In this document: in pieces, positions 56,851 through 64,000 of the stretch
Numbering within the stretch: the first letter of the stretch is position 1
Layout: each line of letters opens with the position of its first letter
DNA from: BM506 sp031581485
Lineage (GTDB): Bacteria > Desulfobacterota > Desulfobulbia > Desulfobulbales > SURF-16
Length of the DNA stretch: 64,000 nucleotides
Direction: 5' to 3'
Assembly: GCA_031581485.1 (NCBI GenBank)
Contig: JAVLBA010000003.1
Coordinates: 7,265-71,264 of the forward strand
Translations under genes and position numbers: made by a program
The notes under the pieces: model-generated
What the model was told of the DNA's origin: nothing
The model's input: only the letters and a program-made list of their open reading frames with translations
Database searches by the model: none

Positions 56851-58998
56851 ATGCGCGACGCAACAGAAAACCTGGCGAGTGAATTTCGGCCCCATTTCGG
56901 CCTGGAGATCATTGCGGTTGTGGGGCTGGTACTTTCTCTGTTCTTTCTTCTCTCCCTGGTCAGTTTTTCTGTGCCGGGCAGTGCCCAGGAAATCGCCAAT
57001 TGGGGAGGTGCGGTGGGCCAGCTTTTTGCCACCGCTCTCATGAGCTTTGTTGGCTTTTCCTCCTTCTGGATTCCCTTTCTCCTCATTCTCCTCTCTATCT
57101 CCCTTTTTGTGCCGGATGCCCTTGTCAAAAGGCTGCCCTATATCTGTCTGGGGTGTACCGGCCTCATGGTAGCAAGCTCCACCATGCTGGCCGCCATCGG
57201 TCTGCAGGAGATCTACCTGCTCAGCCGGACCTATCCCCTGGGAGGCTATCTGGGTAATAAGGTCTATGGCCTCAGCGCCGCCTATTTTGGTGGGCCCGGT
57301 GCCGTCCTCTTCTCCTGTGCCCTCTTTTTTCTCTCCTTCATGCTCCTGCTGCGCTTTTCCCCCTATCTGGTGGGCCGGTGGATTGTGTCCAGCATCAGGA
57401 GAATATGGGTTGACTGGCAGGCCAGCCGTATTGCCCAAGACGATGAAAAGATCAGGCCAGCGGCAACGGCCAAGGGCAGGAAAAAGAAGGCGGAACCCCT
57501 AGCGGACGGGCCGCCTATTTTTCCTGCCGTCAAAGAGCCGGTTCGCCTGACCATGGCAGAGGATGATACGGAATTTGCCCCGGTGGCTGTTGAGCCTGGG
57601 GAGTACCGGTTGCCCACCCTCCATCTGCTGGATAAGGCGGTGAGCGACGAGGTGGCTGTTGATAAGGAGCATTATCTCGGGGTCAGTCAGCTTCTGGAGT
57701 CCAAACTCGATGAGTTCGGGGTGCGGGGCAAAGTCACCGGCATATCGCCTGGGCCGGTGGTCACTACCTATGAATTCGAGCCGGCTGCCGGGGTCAAGAT
57801 CAACAGGGTGGTTTCCCTGGCCGACGATCTGGCCCTGGTCTTAAAGGCGGAAAGTGTCCGGGTTGCCGGTTCCATCCCCGGCAAGGCCGCCCTGGGTATT
57901 GAGATTCCCAATCCGAGGCGGCAGATCGTCTACATCCGCGACATCATGGCCACCCCTAAGTTCCAGCAGGCCCGTTCCATGCTGACCCTGGGGCTGGGGA
58001 TGGATGTGGTGGGCAACACAGTGATGGCGGACCTGGCCAGGATGCCGCATCTTCTCATTGCCGGCGCCACCGGGGCGGGTAAGAGTGTGGCCATCAATAC
58101 CATTATCTGTTCCATCCTCATGCGGGCCACCCCGGATGAGGTGCGGTTGTTGATGATTGATCCCAAGCGCATTGAGCTCTCCACCTACGAGGGCATCCCT
58201 CATCTTCTCCACCCCGTGGTGGTGGACCCCAAGATGGCCAGCCGGGCCCTGCAGTGGGCGGTGAAGGAGATGGAGCGCCGCTATTCGCTCATGGAGGAGG
58301 AGCGGGTCAAGAGTTTTGCCTCCTATAACGAGAGTGCCGCGGAGAAGCTGCCCCTCATTGTTATTATCATTGATGAGCTGGCTGACCTGATGATGGTCTG
58401 CTCCAAGGATGTGGAGGGGTCGGTGGCCCGCCTGGCCCAGATGGCCCGGGCCGCCGGCATGCATCTCATCCTGGCGACCCAGCGGCCCTCCGTGGATGTG
58501 CTCACCGGCCTCATCAAGGCCAATTTCCCCACCCGGATGTCCTTCAAGGTTGCCTCCAAAATAGATTCCCGCACCATTTTGGACGCCTCCGGCGCTGAAC
58601 ATCTGTTGGGCGCCGGCGACATGCTCTTTCTTCCTCCTGGCACGGCCCGCCTGCAGCGGATCCACGGGGCCTATATTTCTGAAAAAGAGACGGAACGGAT
58701 CGTTGCTTTCCTGAAGAGTCAGGGGGCTGCCACCTATGATGAGGAGATGCTCAAATCGGTGGAGGAAGAAGCAGGTCTCAGCGGCGCTGCGGATGAGGAG
58801 TATGACGAGAAGTATGATGAGGCCGTGACTGTGGTCTGTGAGTCCGGCCAAGCCTCCATCTCCGGGGTGCAGCGCCGGCTGCGGGTGGGCTATAACCGGG
58901 CGGCCCGGATCATTGAAACCATGGAAAGAGAAGGGCTGGTGGGTCCGGCAGACGGTGCCAAACCCCGGGAAGTTCTGGCCAGGCGCGATTATTCCTGA
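56851..58998 (+). CDS. ftsK: FtsK/SpoIIIE DNA translocase
   Basis: A 715-residue membrane-anchored motor. Four transmembrane helices (residues about 20-180), a short charged linker, then the alpha/beta motor with Walker A GATGAGKS (about 405-412), MIDPKRIELSTYEGIPHL, IIIDELADLMMV and ATQRPSVDVLTGLIKANFPTRMSFKVASKIDSRTILD, and a C-terminal gamma winged helix (SISGVQRRLRVGYNRAARIIETME) that reads chromosomal KOPS sites. The compact linker gives the size of a SpoIIIE-like rather than an E. coli FtsK. ATG chosen as annotated; it follows AGGAAGGGGAG. Confidence 0.96.
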   Translation: MRDATENLASEFRPHFGLEIIAVVGLVLSLFFLLSLVSFSVPGSAQEIANWGGAVGQLFATALMSFVGFSSFWIPFLLILLSISLFVPDALVKRLPYICLGCTGLMVASSTMLAAIGLQEIYLLSRTYPLGGYLGNKVYGLSAAYFGGPGAVLFSCALFFLSFMLLLRFSPYLVGRWIVSSIRRIWVDWQASRIAQDDEKIRPAATAKGRKKKAEPLADGPPIFPAVKEPVRLTMAEDDTEFAPVAVEPGEYRLPTLHLLDKAVSDEVAVDKEHYLGVSQLLESKLDEFGVRGKVTGISPGPVVTTYEFEPAAGVKINRVVSLADDLALVLKAESVRVAGSIPGKAALGIEIPNPRRQIVYIRDIMATPKFQQARSMLTLGLGMDVVGNTVMADLARMPHLLIAGATGAGKSVAINTIICSILMRATPDEVRLLMIDPKRIELSTYEGIPHLLHPVVVDPKMASRALQWAVKEMERRYSLMEEERVKSFASYNESAAEKLPLIVIIIDELADLMMVCSKDVEGSVARLAQMARAAGMHLILATQRPSVDVLTGLIKANFPTRMSFKVASKIDSRTILDASGAEHLLGAGDMLFLPPGTARLQRIHGAYISEKETERIVAFLKSQGAATYDEEMLKSVEEEAGLSGAADEEYDEKYDEAVTVVCESGQASISGVQRRLRVGYNRAARIIETMEREGLVGPADGAKPREVLARRDYS

Positions 58999-59077
58999 TG
59001 GGTTCGCTGATTTTTCTCCTTGCCCAACAGGGTAAAAAGCAATAGAATAATACATTCTTAAAAAAGGTGCTACGGCG

Positions 59078-59488
59078 ATGCTGAAACGATTTTCCATTTC
59101 CCTGGAAGAGGATCTCCTTGAAGATTTTGATGAGTTTATCAAGCAGCGCCGCTATGAGAACCGTTCCGAGGCCATCCGTGACCTGATCCGCAGCTCCTTT
59201 ATCAAGGATGAGTGGCAGGCGGATAAGGATGTCATGGGGGTGATCACCGTGGTTTATGACCATCATCAGCCCAACCTCCAGGAAAAGGTCACTGAGCTGC
59301 AGCATGATTATCACCAGCAGATCGTCTCCACCACCCATGTCCACATGGACCATCATAATTGTCTTGAGGTCATTATTGTCCGGGGCAAGGCAGCTGAGGT
59401 GAAGGAGCTGGCCAACAGGCTCACTTCCTTGCGCGGCGTCCGCGACGGCAAGCTGGCCATGAGCTCCACCGGCAAACATCTCCATTAA
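59078..59488 (+). CDS. nikR: Nickel-responsive regulator NikR
   Basis: A 136-residue ribbon-helix-helix repressor. RHH domain at residues 1-45 (LKRFSISLEEDLLEDFDEFI, RYENRSEAIRDLIR); ACT-like metal domain with the nickel ligands His76, His87, His89 and Cys95 (HDYHQQIVSTTHVHMDHHNCLEVIIVRG), the same numbering as E. coli NikR. It lies directly upstream of the nickel transporter genes, which it probably represses through the palindrome at 59600-59622. Confidence 0.96.
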   Translation: MLKRFSISLEEDLLEDFDEFIKQRRYENRSEAIRDLIRSSFIKDEWQADKDVMGVITVVYDHHQPNLQEKVTELQHDYHQQIVSTTHVHMDHHNCLEVIIVRGKAAEVKELANRLTSLRGVRDGKLAMSSTGKHLH

Positions 59489-59597
59489 TGCCCCTCTCTG
59501 AGGCCTTTTTTTTCAACAGCGGCGCCAAGGGGAAAAAAGGGGCCCTGTGTTCGGGAGCTGCCTGGCATTGCCTCGTGGGGTTTTTTTTACGCATCCG

Positions 59598-59625
59598 GTA
59601 ACACATAAAAAGAATATGTGTTGTC
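59598..59625 (+). promoter_or_regulatory. Candidate NikR operator
   Basis: AACACATA (59600-59607) and TATGTGTT (59615-59622) form a perfect inverted repeat with a seven-base spacer, flanked by GT and GTC. It lies 20 bases before the nikM ATG and 110 bases after the nikR stop. The GTAACAC half resembles published NikR half-sites of deltaproteobacteria. Confidence 0.55.
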
Positions 59626-59643
59626 AGTCACTTGGGAGTCACT

Positions 59644-60276
59644 ATGCATCTTGCCGAGGGAATCCTCTCCGGGCCGATACTTCTTGGCGGCGCGGTGCTG
59701 GCCGTGGCGGGCACCGCCATTGGCCTGAAAAAAATCGATCAGGAAAGGATCATGACCACGGCCCTTCTCGGCGCGGCCTTTTTTGTGGCCTCCCTGGTGC
59801 ATGTCCCTGTCGGCCCCGGGAGTGCCCATCTCCTGTTAAACGGGCTCATGGCCCTGATTCTCGGCTGGGGCTGTTTCCCGGCCATTCTGGTGGCCCTGGT
59901 GCTTCAGGCCCTCTTTTTTCAGTTCGGCGGCTTCACCGTCCTTGGCGTCAATGTGGTTATTATTGCCGGTTCAGGTCTGCTTGGCTCCTTCTTTTTTCGG
60001 CCATGGCTGGTGTCTCCAGCCAAAAGGGCCCTGGCCGCTTTTCTGGCCGGTTTTTTGTCCGTGGCCTGCGCCGCCTTGTTCATGGCCCTTATTCTGGTCA
60101 GCACGGATCAACATTTTCTGGCCACGGCCAAGGTGGTCTTTGTTGCCCACCTGCCCGTGATGGTGGTGGAGGGGTTGATCACCATGTTTGTTGTGCAGTT
60201 TCTGGCCAGGGTGCAGCCGGAGATCCTCAATATCGCTCCTGATGGCAAGGGACGTGGAGAAAAGAATGGTTTTTAA
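59644..60276 (+). CDS. nikM: Nickel ECF transporter S-component NikM (CbiM family)
   Basis: A 210-residue membrane protein starting MHLAEGILSG; the N-terminal Met-His is the metal-binding hook of CbiM/NikM proteins. Six or so helices follow with HVPVGPGSAHLLLNGLMALILGW, FTVLGVNVVIIAGSGLLG and VVFVAHLPVMVVEGLITMFVVQFL. Nickel rather than cobalt is inferred from the adjacent nikR. ATG at 59644 after TTGGGAG. Confidence 0.92.
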   Translation: MHLAEGILSGPILLGGAVLAVAGTAIGLKKIDQERIMTTALLGAAFFVASLVHVPVGPGSAHLLLNGLMALILGWGCFPAILVALVLQALFFQFGGFTVLGVNVVIIAGSGLLGSFFFRPWLVSPAKRALAAFLAGFLSVACAALFMALILVSTDQHFLATAKVVFVAHLPVMVVEGLITMFVVQFLARVQPEILNIAPDGKGRGEKNGF

Positions 60277-60883
60277 TTTTGCAAGCTGCAGCCCCCTGAA
60301 GGGGCGTCACCTCTGGGGGCCGACAGCTCTTTTTGTCCTGCTTTTGCTGTTGGCTTCTCCTGCCTATGGCCATAGGGTTACTATCTTCGCCTATGCGGAG
60401 GGCGATTTCATAAAAACAGAGAGCCGCTTCAGCGGGGGCCGGGCGGCCCGCAACTGCACCGTTAGGGTGCACTCTCTCCCTGACCAGGCGCTGGTGGCCA
60501 GCGGCCAGAGTGATGAGCAGGGTTTTTTTGCCTTTCCCCTGCCCGGTGAGGCAGCAGACCTGGATATCAGCATCACCTGCGGCGACGGCCACCGTGGCAC
60601 CTGGCGCCTGGAGGCCCAGGAGTATCTTCCTGCTGAGGCCCAGCCCGCCCCCCACCTCCATGAATCCCCCGAGCAGGTGGTGCCCCTGGCCAGTGGGGCT
60701 CAAGAGGCGCTTCTGCGCCAAATCATAGCAGAAGAAGTGGAGAAAAAGGTGGCGCCGCTGCGCCGTGATCTGGCCCGCCTCGCCGCTCAGAAGACCAGTG
60801 TGGCCGATATCCTGGGCGGTATCGGCTATATCCTGGGGCTGGCTGGTCTTGCCAGTTATATGAAATATAAGAAAAGGAAATAA
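60266..60883 (+). CDS. NikL-like membrane-anchored extracytoplasmic component
   Basis: A 205-residue protein: signal peptide (ALFVLLLLLASPAYG), then HRVTIFAYAEGDFIKTESRF and a beta-rich domain (FPLPGEAADLDISITCGDGH), a coiled-coil-like RQIIAEEVEKKVAPLRRDLARLAAQ and a C-terminal transmembrane helix with KYKKRK. This matches NikL, the auxiliary subunit of NikKMLQO-type nickel ECF transporters. GGAG precedes the ATG at 60266; the gene overlaps the end of nikM by 11 bases. Confidence 0.8.
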   Translation: MVFNFASCSPLKGRHLWGPTALFVLLLLLASPAYGHRVTIFAYAEGDFIKTESRFSGGRAARNCTVRVHSLPDQALVASGQSDEQGFFAFPLPGEAADLDISITCGDGHRGTWRLEAQEYLPAEAQPAPHLHESPEQVVPLASGAQEALLRQIIAEEVEKKVAPLRRDLARLAAQKTSVADILGGIGYILGLAGLASYMKYKKRK

Positions 60884-60918
60884 CGGCGCTTCTGCGCCTG
60901 TGCCCGCAATGACGACCT

Positions 60919-61689
60919 ATGAACCTTGAATGTTTTAGTTCTGGTAGCTCCCCCCTGCACCGGGCGGATGTGCGCCTGAAGATGATCGGCGCCTTTTTAT
61001 TGAGCGTCACCGTGGCCCTCTGTTACAGCCTGCCGGCGCCCCTGCTGGCCCTGGGCGTGGCCCTCCTCCTGCTGGGGTCGGCCCGTCTGCCCTTGCTCAA
61101 GGTGGGCCGGCGTCTCCTGGTGGTAAATCTCTTTACCCTCCTTTTCTGGCTCACCCTGCCTTTTACCGTGCCCGGCCCGACCGTGATGGAGATGGGGCCC
61201 CTTGTGGTCAGTGGCGCCGGGATCGCCCTGGCTGCCTTGATAACCGTTAAAACCAATGCCATTGTCCTCATTTTTATGGCCCTGGTCGCCACCTCGGGGG
61301 TGACGGCTATCGGCCATGGCCTGGCTGGTCTCAAGGTCCCTCCTCGTTTCTGCATGCTGCTCCTCTTCACCTATCGCTACATCTTCGTCCTGCAGCAGGA
61401 ATATCAGCGTCTGCGCCGGGCCGCCCTGCTGCGGGGCTTCCGGCCGGCCACCACCATGCACACCTATCGCACCTATGGCAACCTGCTGGGCATGACCTTG
61501 GTGAAAAGCTGGCAGCGGGGGAGGCGGGTCCAGCAGGCCATGGAGCTGCGTGGTTTTCAGGGCCATTTTTATGTGCTGGAGGGCCGCCCCCTGGCCGCTG
61601 CGGACTGGGGACTCCTGGCCCTGCTTTTGGGAGCCGCCCTGGGGGTCGCCTGCATGGAGCTGCTGGGCGCGCCGGGGGGCTGGTCATGA
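60919..61689 (+). CDS. nikQ: Nickel ECF transporter transmembrane protein NikQ (CbiQ family)
   Basis: A 256-residue ECF T-component: HRADVRLKMIGAFLLSVTVALCY, several helices, then the coupling motif region LRRAALLRGFRPATTMHTYRTYG and RGRRVQQAMELRGFQG, with the two Ala-Arg-Gly-like signatures that contact the ATPase. ATPase and permease genes overlap (ATGA). Confidence 0.93.
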   Translation: MNLECFSSGSSPLHRADVRLKMIGAFLLSVTVALCYSLPAPLLALGVALLLLGSARLPLLKVGRRLLVVNLFTLLFWLTLPFTVPGPTVMEMGPLVVSGAGIALAALITVKTNAIVLIFMALVATSGVTAIGHGLAGLKVPPRFCMLLLFTYRYIFVLQQEYQRLRRAALLRGFRPATTMHTYRTYGNLLGMTLVKSWQRGRRVQQAMELRGFQGHFYVLEGRPLAAADWGLLALLLGAALGVACMELLGAPGGWS

Positions 61690-62405
61690 CCGCGCTTTTA
61701 TTGGAGGATATCTCCTTTTGTCATCCCGGCGGCGGCTGCCTGTTTCGCCATCTCAAGCTGGCCATCGGCGCAGAGCGGGTCGGTTTTATCGGTCCAAACG
61801 GCAGCGGCAAAACCACCCTCTTTCATATCATCATGGGCCTGCTCAAGCCGGACAGCGGCCGGATTCTTCTGGATGGCAGGGAGGTGAGCGATGCCAGGGC
61901 CTGGCGCCAGCTGCGGCGGCAGGTGGGCTTTCTTTTTCAGGATGCCGATGATCAGCTCTTCTCCCCCACCGTGCTTGAGGATGTCACCTTCGGATCCTTG
62001 AATATGGGCGATGATGGTCCAACTGCCAAGGCCAAGGCCATGGCCACCTTAGAGAGTCTGGATCTGGCCGGTTTTGCCGGCAGGATCACCCACCAGCTTT
62101 CCGGCGGTGAGAAAAAACTGGTGGCCTTGGCCACCATTCTGGTCATGGCCCCGGAGATCCTGCTCCTTGATGAGCCTACCAATAACCTTGATATAGCCAC
62201 CCGAGAGCGGCTGGTGGCCATACTGGCCCACCTGGACCTGCCCATGGTCATTATCTCCCATGATTTTGATTTCCTGGCCAAGAGCACGGATATCATCTAC
62301 AGCCTGGATCACGGCCACCTGCACCGGTCGGAGTCCATCCATCTCCACTCCCATCCCCATGCCCATATTTATGGCGATCATCCCCATGATCATGGCGGCT
62401 ATTAA
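61686..62405 (+). CDS. nikO: Nickel ECF transporter ATPase NikO (CbiO family)
   Basis: A 239-residue ABC ATPase: Walker A GPNGSGKT (36-43), Q-loop VGFLFQDADDQLFSPTVLEDV, signature LSGGEKKLVALA, Walker B ILLLDEPTNNLD and ISHD. It ends in a histidine-rich tail (LHRSESIHLHSHPHAHIYGDHPHDHGGY, 12 His or so), which probably binds nickel. The next gene begins on the following base. Confidence 0.94.
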   Translation: MTALLLEDISFCHPGGGCLFRHLKLAIGAERVGFIGPNGSGKTTLFHIIMGLLKPDSGRILLDGREVSDARAWRQLRRQVGFLFQDADDQLFSPTVLEDVTFGSLNMGDDGPTAKAKAMATLESLDLAGFAGRITHQLSGGEKKLVALATILVMAPEILLLDEPTNNLDIATRERLVAILAHLDLPMVIISHDFDFLAKSTDIIYSLDHGHLHRSESIHLHSHPHAHIYGDHPHDHGGY

Positions 62406-63188
62406 ATGAGCATCTTTGGCAGGAGCGAGATTGATTTGGGCTGTGACGGCCATGTCCACACCAGACTCTGCCACCATGCGGTGGGCGAGATGGAGGAGTA
62501 TGTGGCGGCGGCCCTGGCCTGCGGCCTTGCTGAGATCATCTTTCTGGAGCATTTCGAGATGGGCATCAACTACGGGCAGGTCACCTGGCTGACGGCTGAG
62601 GAGTTTCGCTTCTATCATCGGCAGTGCCGGCGTCTGGCCCGCAAATATGAAGGACGAATCCGGGTGGGGGCCGGAGTCGAGGTGGGACTCAATGTGGATC
62701 GCCTTGCCGAGACACGCGACTTCTTAAACAGCCACTCTTGGGCCAGGGTGGGGCTCTCCTGCCATTATTTTGAGGAGAAGGGCGTCCATCTCAATATGCT
62801 GAGCCGCAAGCCGGAGAACATCAAGGGCCTGGAGGCCCTGGGCCATGACCGGCTGCTCAGGGGCTGTTACACGGATCTGCTGCTGGGTCTGCGGGAGCTG
62901 GAGGTGGACGTGGTCTGCCACTTGGACGCCCCCCTCCGTTACTGTCAGGGGGTGGTCTTTACTGCCGAGCACTGGCGTCTCATTGATGAAATCCTGGCGG
63001 AGATGGCCCGCCAGGATATAGCCCTGGAGATCAACACCTCAGGCTTTGTCGTGCGTGGCGAGCCCTTTCCCTGTGCCGCCATCATCCAGCGGGCCAGGCG
63101 CTGCGGGCTGCGGTTTGTGGCCGGTTCCGATGCCCATCAACCCCGGGATGTGGGACGCTTTTTCCACCTTCTTACGGACAGAGGGTAA
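62406..63188 (+). CDS. PHP-domain phosphatase (histidinol-phosphatase-like)
   Basis: A 260-residue PHP metallophosphoesterase: DGHVHTRLCHHAVGEMEEYV at the N-terminus, IIFLEHFEMGINYG, GVEVGLN, LSCHYFEEKGVHLNM, VVCHLDAPLRY and the C-terminal FVAGSDAHQPRDVGRFF. The order of His/Asp ligands is that of HisK-type histidinol-phosphate phosphatases, which would match the unlinked hisHF and HisC-like genes, but other PHP substrates are possible. ATG follows the nikO stop with no gap. Confidence 0.85.
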   Translation: MSIFGRSEIDLGCDGHVHTRLCHHAVGEMEEYVAAALACGLAEIIFLEHFEMGINYGQVTWLTAEEFRFYHRQCRRLARKYEGRIRVGAGVEVGLNVDRLAETRDFLNSHSWARVGLSCHYFEEKGVHLNMLSRKPENIKGLEALGHDRLLRGCYTDLLLGLRELEVDVVCHLDAPLRYCQGVVFTAEHWRLIDEILAEMARQDIALEINTSGFVVRGEPFPCAAIIQRARRCGLRFVAGSDAHQPRDVGRFFHLLTDRG

Positions 63189-63189
63189 T

Positions 63190-63210
63190 CCCCCCATTTT
63201 CAAGGGGGGG
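63190..63210. terminator. G/C hairpin between convergent genes
   Basis: CCCCCC (63190-63195) and GGGGGGG (63204-63210) around ATTTTCAA, between the PHP gene and the convergent hypothetical gene. No T run follows on either strand. Confidence 0.4.
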
Positions 63211-63295
63211 TAAAGGCAGAACTCGGTGCGGCTCAGCCCAGTTTTGATCGGCGGCTGATATGAAGGGGGAGGGGAGTTGGGTGCCCCTGGTGTTG

Positions 63296-63688
63296 CTACT
63301 TAAGGGTGATCACCAGGGGAATCTGGTGCAGGCTTTTGGAGGTGGAGCGGGTGGTGCCCAGGCTCCAGCCCGTGGTCTGATAGGTGTCTGCCAATATCTT
63401 CTCCACCTCATTGACCACACCCTTGATATTAATGACAGGGTGGCGGGAAAAGACTTCGGGCAGGCCGTAGGTGAGGTTGCAGGCCAGACAGCGGTCCGGC
63501 CGCTCATGGAGGTTGAGCTCAAAATAGAGCTCTTTGGCGGCTTGATCAAAACCGGCAAATTTCAGCTCAATATCATAGGAACCTTCTTGGGCGTCGCCAA
63601 AGAGGGCATCAAAAAAGGCATCGCTTCTTTCCGGGGGGAATATCTTTTTGCATAGGTCGTCGCTGAAAAGGGTCTGCATCTCTGTCAT
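63296..63688 (-). CDS. Conserved-looking hypothetical protein
   Basis: A 130-residue soluble protein starting MTEMQTLFSDDLCKKIFPPE. It has an acidic N-terminus (RSDAFFDALFGDAQEG), a beta-strand region (SYDIELKFAGFDQAAKELYFELNL) and a cysteine pair in RPDRCLACNLTYGLP, then a helical C-terminus. GGAG precedes the ATG at 63688. The clean ribosome binding site and protein-like composition support a real gene. Family not recognised. Confidence 0.65.
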   Translation of the reverse strand: MTEMQTLFSDDLCKKIFPPERSDAFFDALFGDAQEGSYDIELKFAGFDQAAKELYFELNLHERPDRCLACNLTYGLPEVFSRHPVINIKGVVNEVEKILADTYQTTGWSLGTTRSTSKSLHQIPLVITLK

Positions 63689-63896
63689 GGTATTCTCCGT
63701 CAATAATGTGCAAGTCCCGATTATCAGGAATGTTTTTTGGGGATGGAATATGAACCACCATGAAGGGGGTGGCGCCCTGTAGGAGCTGCCAAACTACCCT
63801 GCCTGCCCCATGGGGTCAATAGAAATCAGGTCCTGGGCCTGCCGGTGCGCATCTCTCTTCTTCAAAAAAAGAGCGTGCTGTGGTAAGGTGCGCCCC

Positions 63897-64000
63897 ATGC
63901 GTCAACAATCTCTCTTTTCAGAACTGGCCAGCCCGCAGCGGCCCGGCCCCTCGTCAAGCATGGCTGGTCTCAATTCCTCCCAGCTGGAGGCGGTTACCAC
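63897..64000 (+). CDS. UvrD/Rep-type helicase, N-terminal part only (runs off the window)
   Basis: The ATG at 63897 opens MRQQSLFSELASPQRPGPSS, followed by AGLNSSQLEAVTT at the edge. 'LNSSQLEAVTT' matches the Q-motif region (LNxxQxxAV) that opens UvrD/PcrA/Rep superfamily 1 helicases, ahead of the Walker A motif. Only 34 codons are visible, so the assignment is provisional. Confidence 0.55.
   Translation, partial: MRQQSLFSELASPQRPGPSSSMAGLNSSQLEAVT

Noticed and set aside
57841..59142. A 433-codon reverse-strand frame opposite ftsK
   Set aside because: Antisense shadow of the FtsK motor; no ribosome binding site or family motif.
59489..59643. Possible cobalamin riboswitch controlling the CbiM-family gene
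   Set aside because: No B12-box-like sequence; the adjacent nikR and palindrome fit nickel control better.
1..64000. CRISPR arrays, prophage or integron structures
   Set aside because: No regularly spaced repeats, phage structural genes or integrase were seen anywhere in the window.

Overview
The window looks like a chromosome segment of a Gram-negative, probably anaerobic bacterium of the Desulfobacterota, most like a Desulfobulbales member. This is an inference from gene content and order: a plsX-fabH-fabG-acpP-fabF block carrying an acyl-CoA dehydrogenase and ferredoxin-type EtfBA, the run glyA - dCMP deaminase - nrdR - ribD - ribE - ribBA - ribH - nusB - ftsK, a glutaredoxin fused to ferredoxin:thioredoxin reductase, a NikMLQO nickel transporter, and an Mla lipid-transport operon. 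No database search was possible. No rRNA, tRNA, CRISPR array or phage was seen.

Layout. 1-1.97 kb is an AT-rich accessory patch: a DUF2971-like gene, a small secreted protein and a scrap of a REP-associated (Y1) transposase. 1.97-8.6 kb holds a reverse-strand operon (FMN-binding protein, PEP-synthase-like phosphotransferase, class II photolyase), followed by a duplicated small-protein gene that brackets a PAS-LuxR regulator. 8.7-13.8 kb is a membrane-lipid modification cluster (DUF1295, DUF2177, FAD oxidoreductase, DUF1365, cyclopropane-fatty-acid synthase-like methylase, DUF2878), followed by a Grx-FTR fusion. Its gene set recalls the photo-oxidative stress clusters of other proteobacteria, and a photolyase lies close by. 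14.4-14.9 kb is a graveyard of mobile-element pieces. 14.9-19 kb carries an HD phosphohydrolase and a coupled HEAT-repeat/HD-GYP pair. 19.4-30 kb is a GC-rich, mosaic region: an MFS exporter coupled to an acyl-ligase/ACP/acyltransferase fusion, a CPA2 antiporter, an isoprenylcysteine-methyltransferase-like membrane protein, a metallo-beta-lactamase-fold enzyme, a HisC-like aminotransferase and a methyltransferase pseudogene.

30.3-36.7 kb has an unusual eukaryote-type fused HisH-HisF, a secreted HEAT-repeat protein, YjbQ and a DUF4080 radical SAM protein. 37-41.3 kb is an Mla operon (E, F, D, A, C) ending in a cyclic-nucleotide-binding-domain protein. 41.5-49.8 kb is rpmF and the fatty-acid synthesis operon. 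In it, an acyl-CoA dehydrogenase + EtfB + EtfA(2x[4Fe-4S]) module resembling electron-bifurcating CarCDE occupies the place where fabD usually lies. 49.8-59 kb is housekeeping: rpiB, glyA, dCMP deaminase, nrdR, riboflavin synthesis, nusB and ftsK. 59-62.4 kb is nikR with a nickel ECF transporter and a candidate NikR operator. It is followed by a PHP phosphatase, a small hypothetical protein, and the first codons of a UvrD/Rep-type helicase at the window edge.

The most interesting points are the bifurcating-type acyl-CoA dehydrogenase/Etf module inside the fab operon, the eukaryote-type HisHF, the duplicated small-protein family around a PAS-LuxR regulator, the PEP-synthase-like enzyme of unknown acceptor operonic with photolyase, and linked RAYT/REP-like remnants at several breakpoints.
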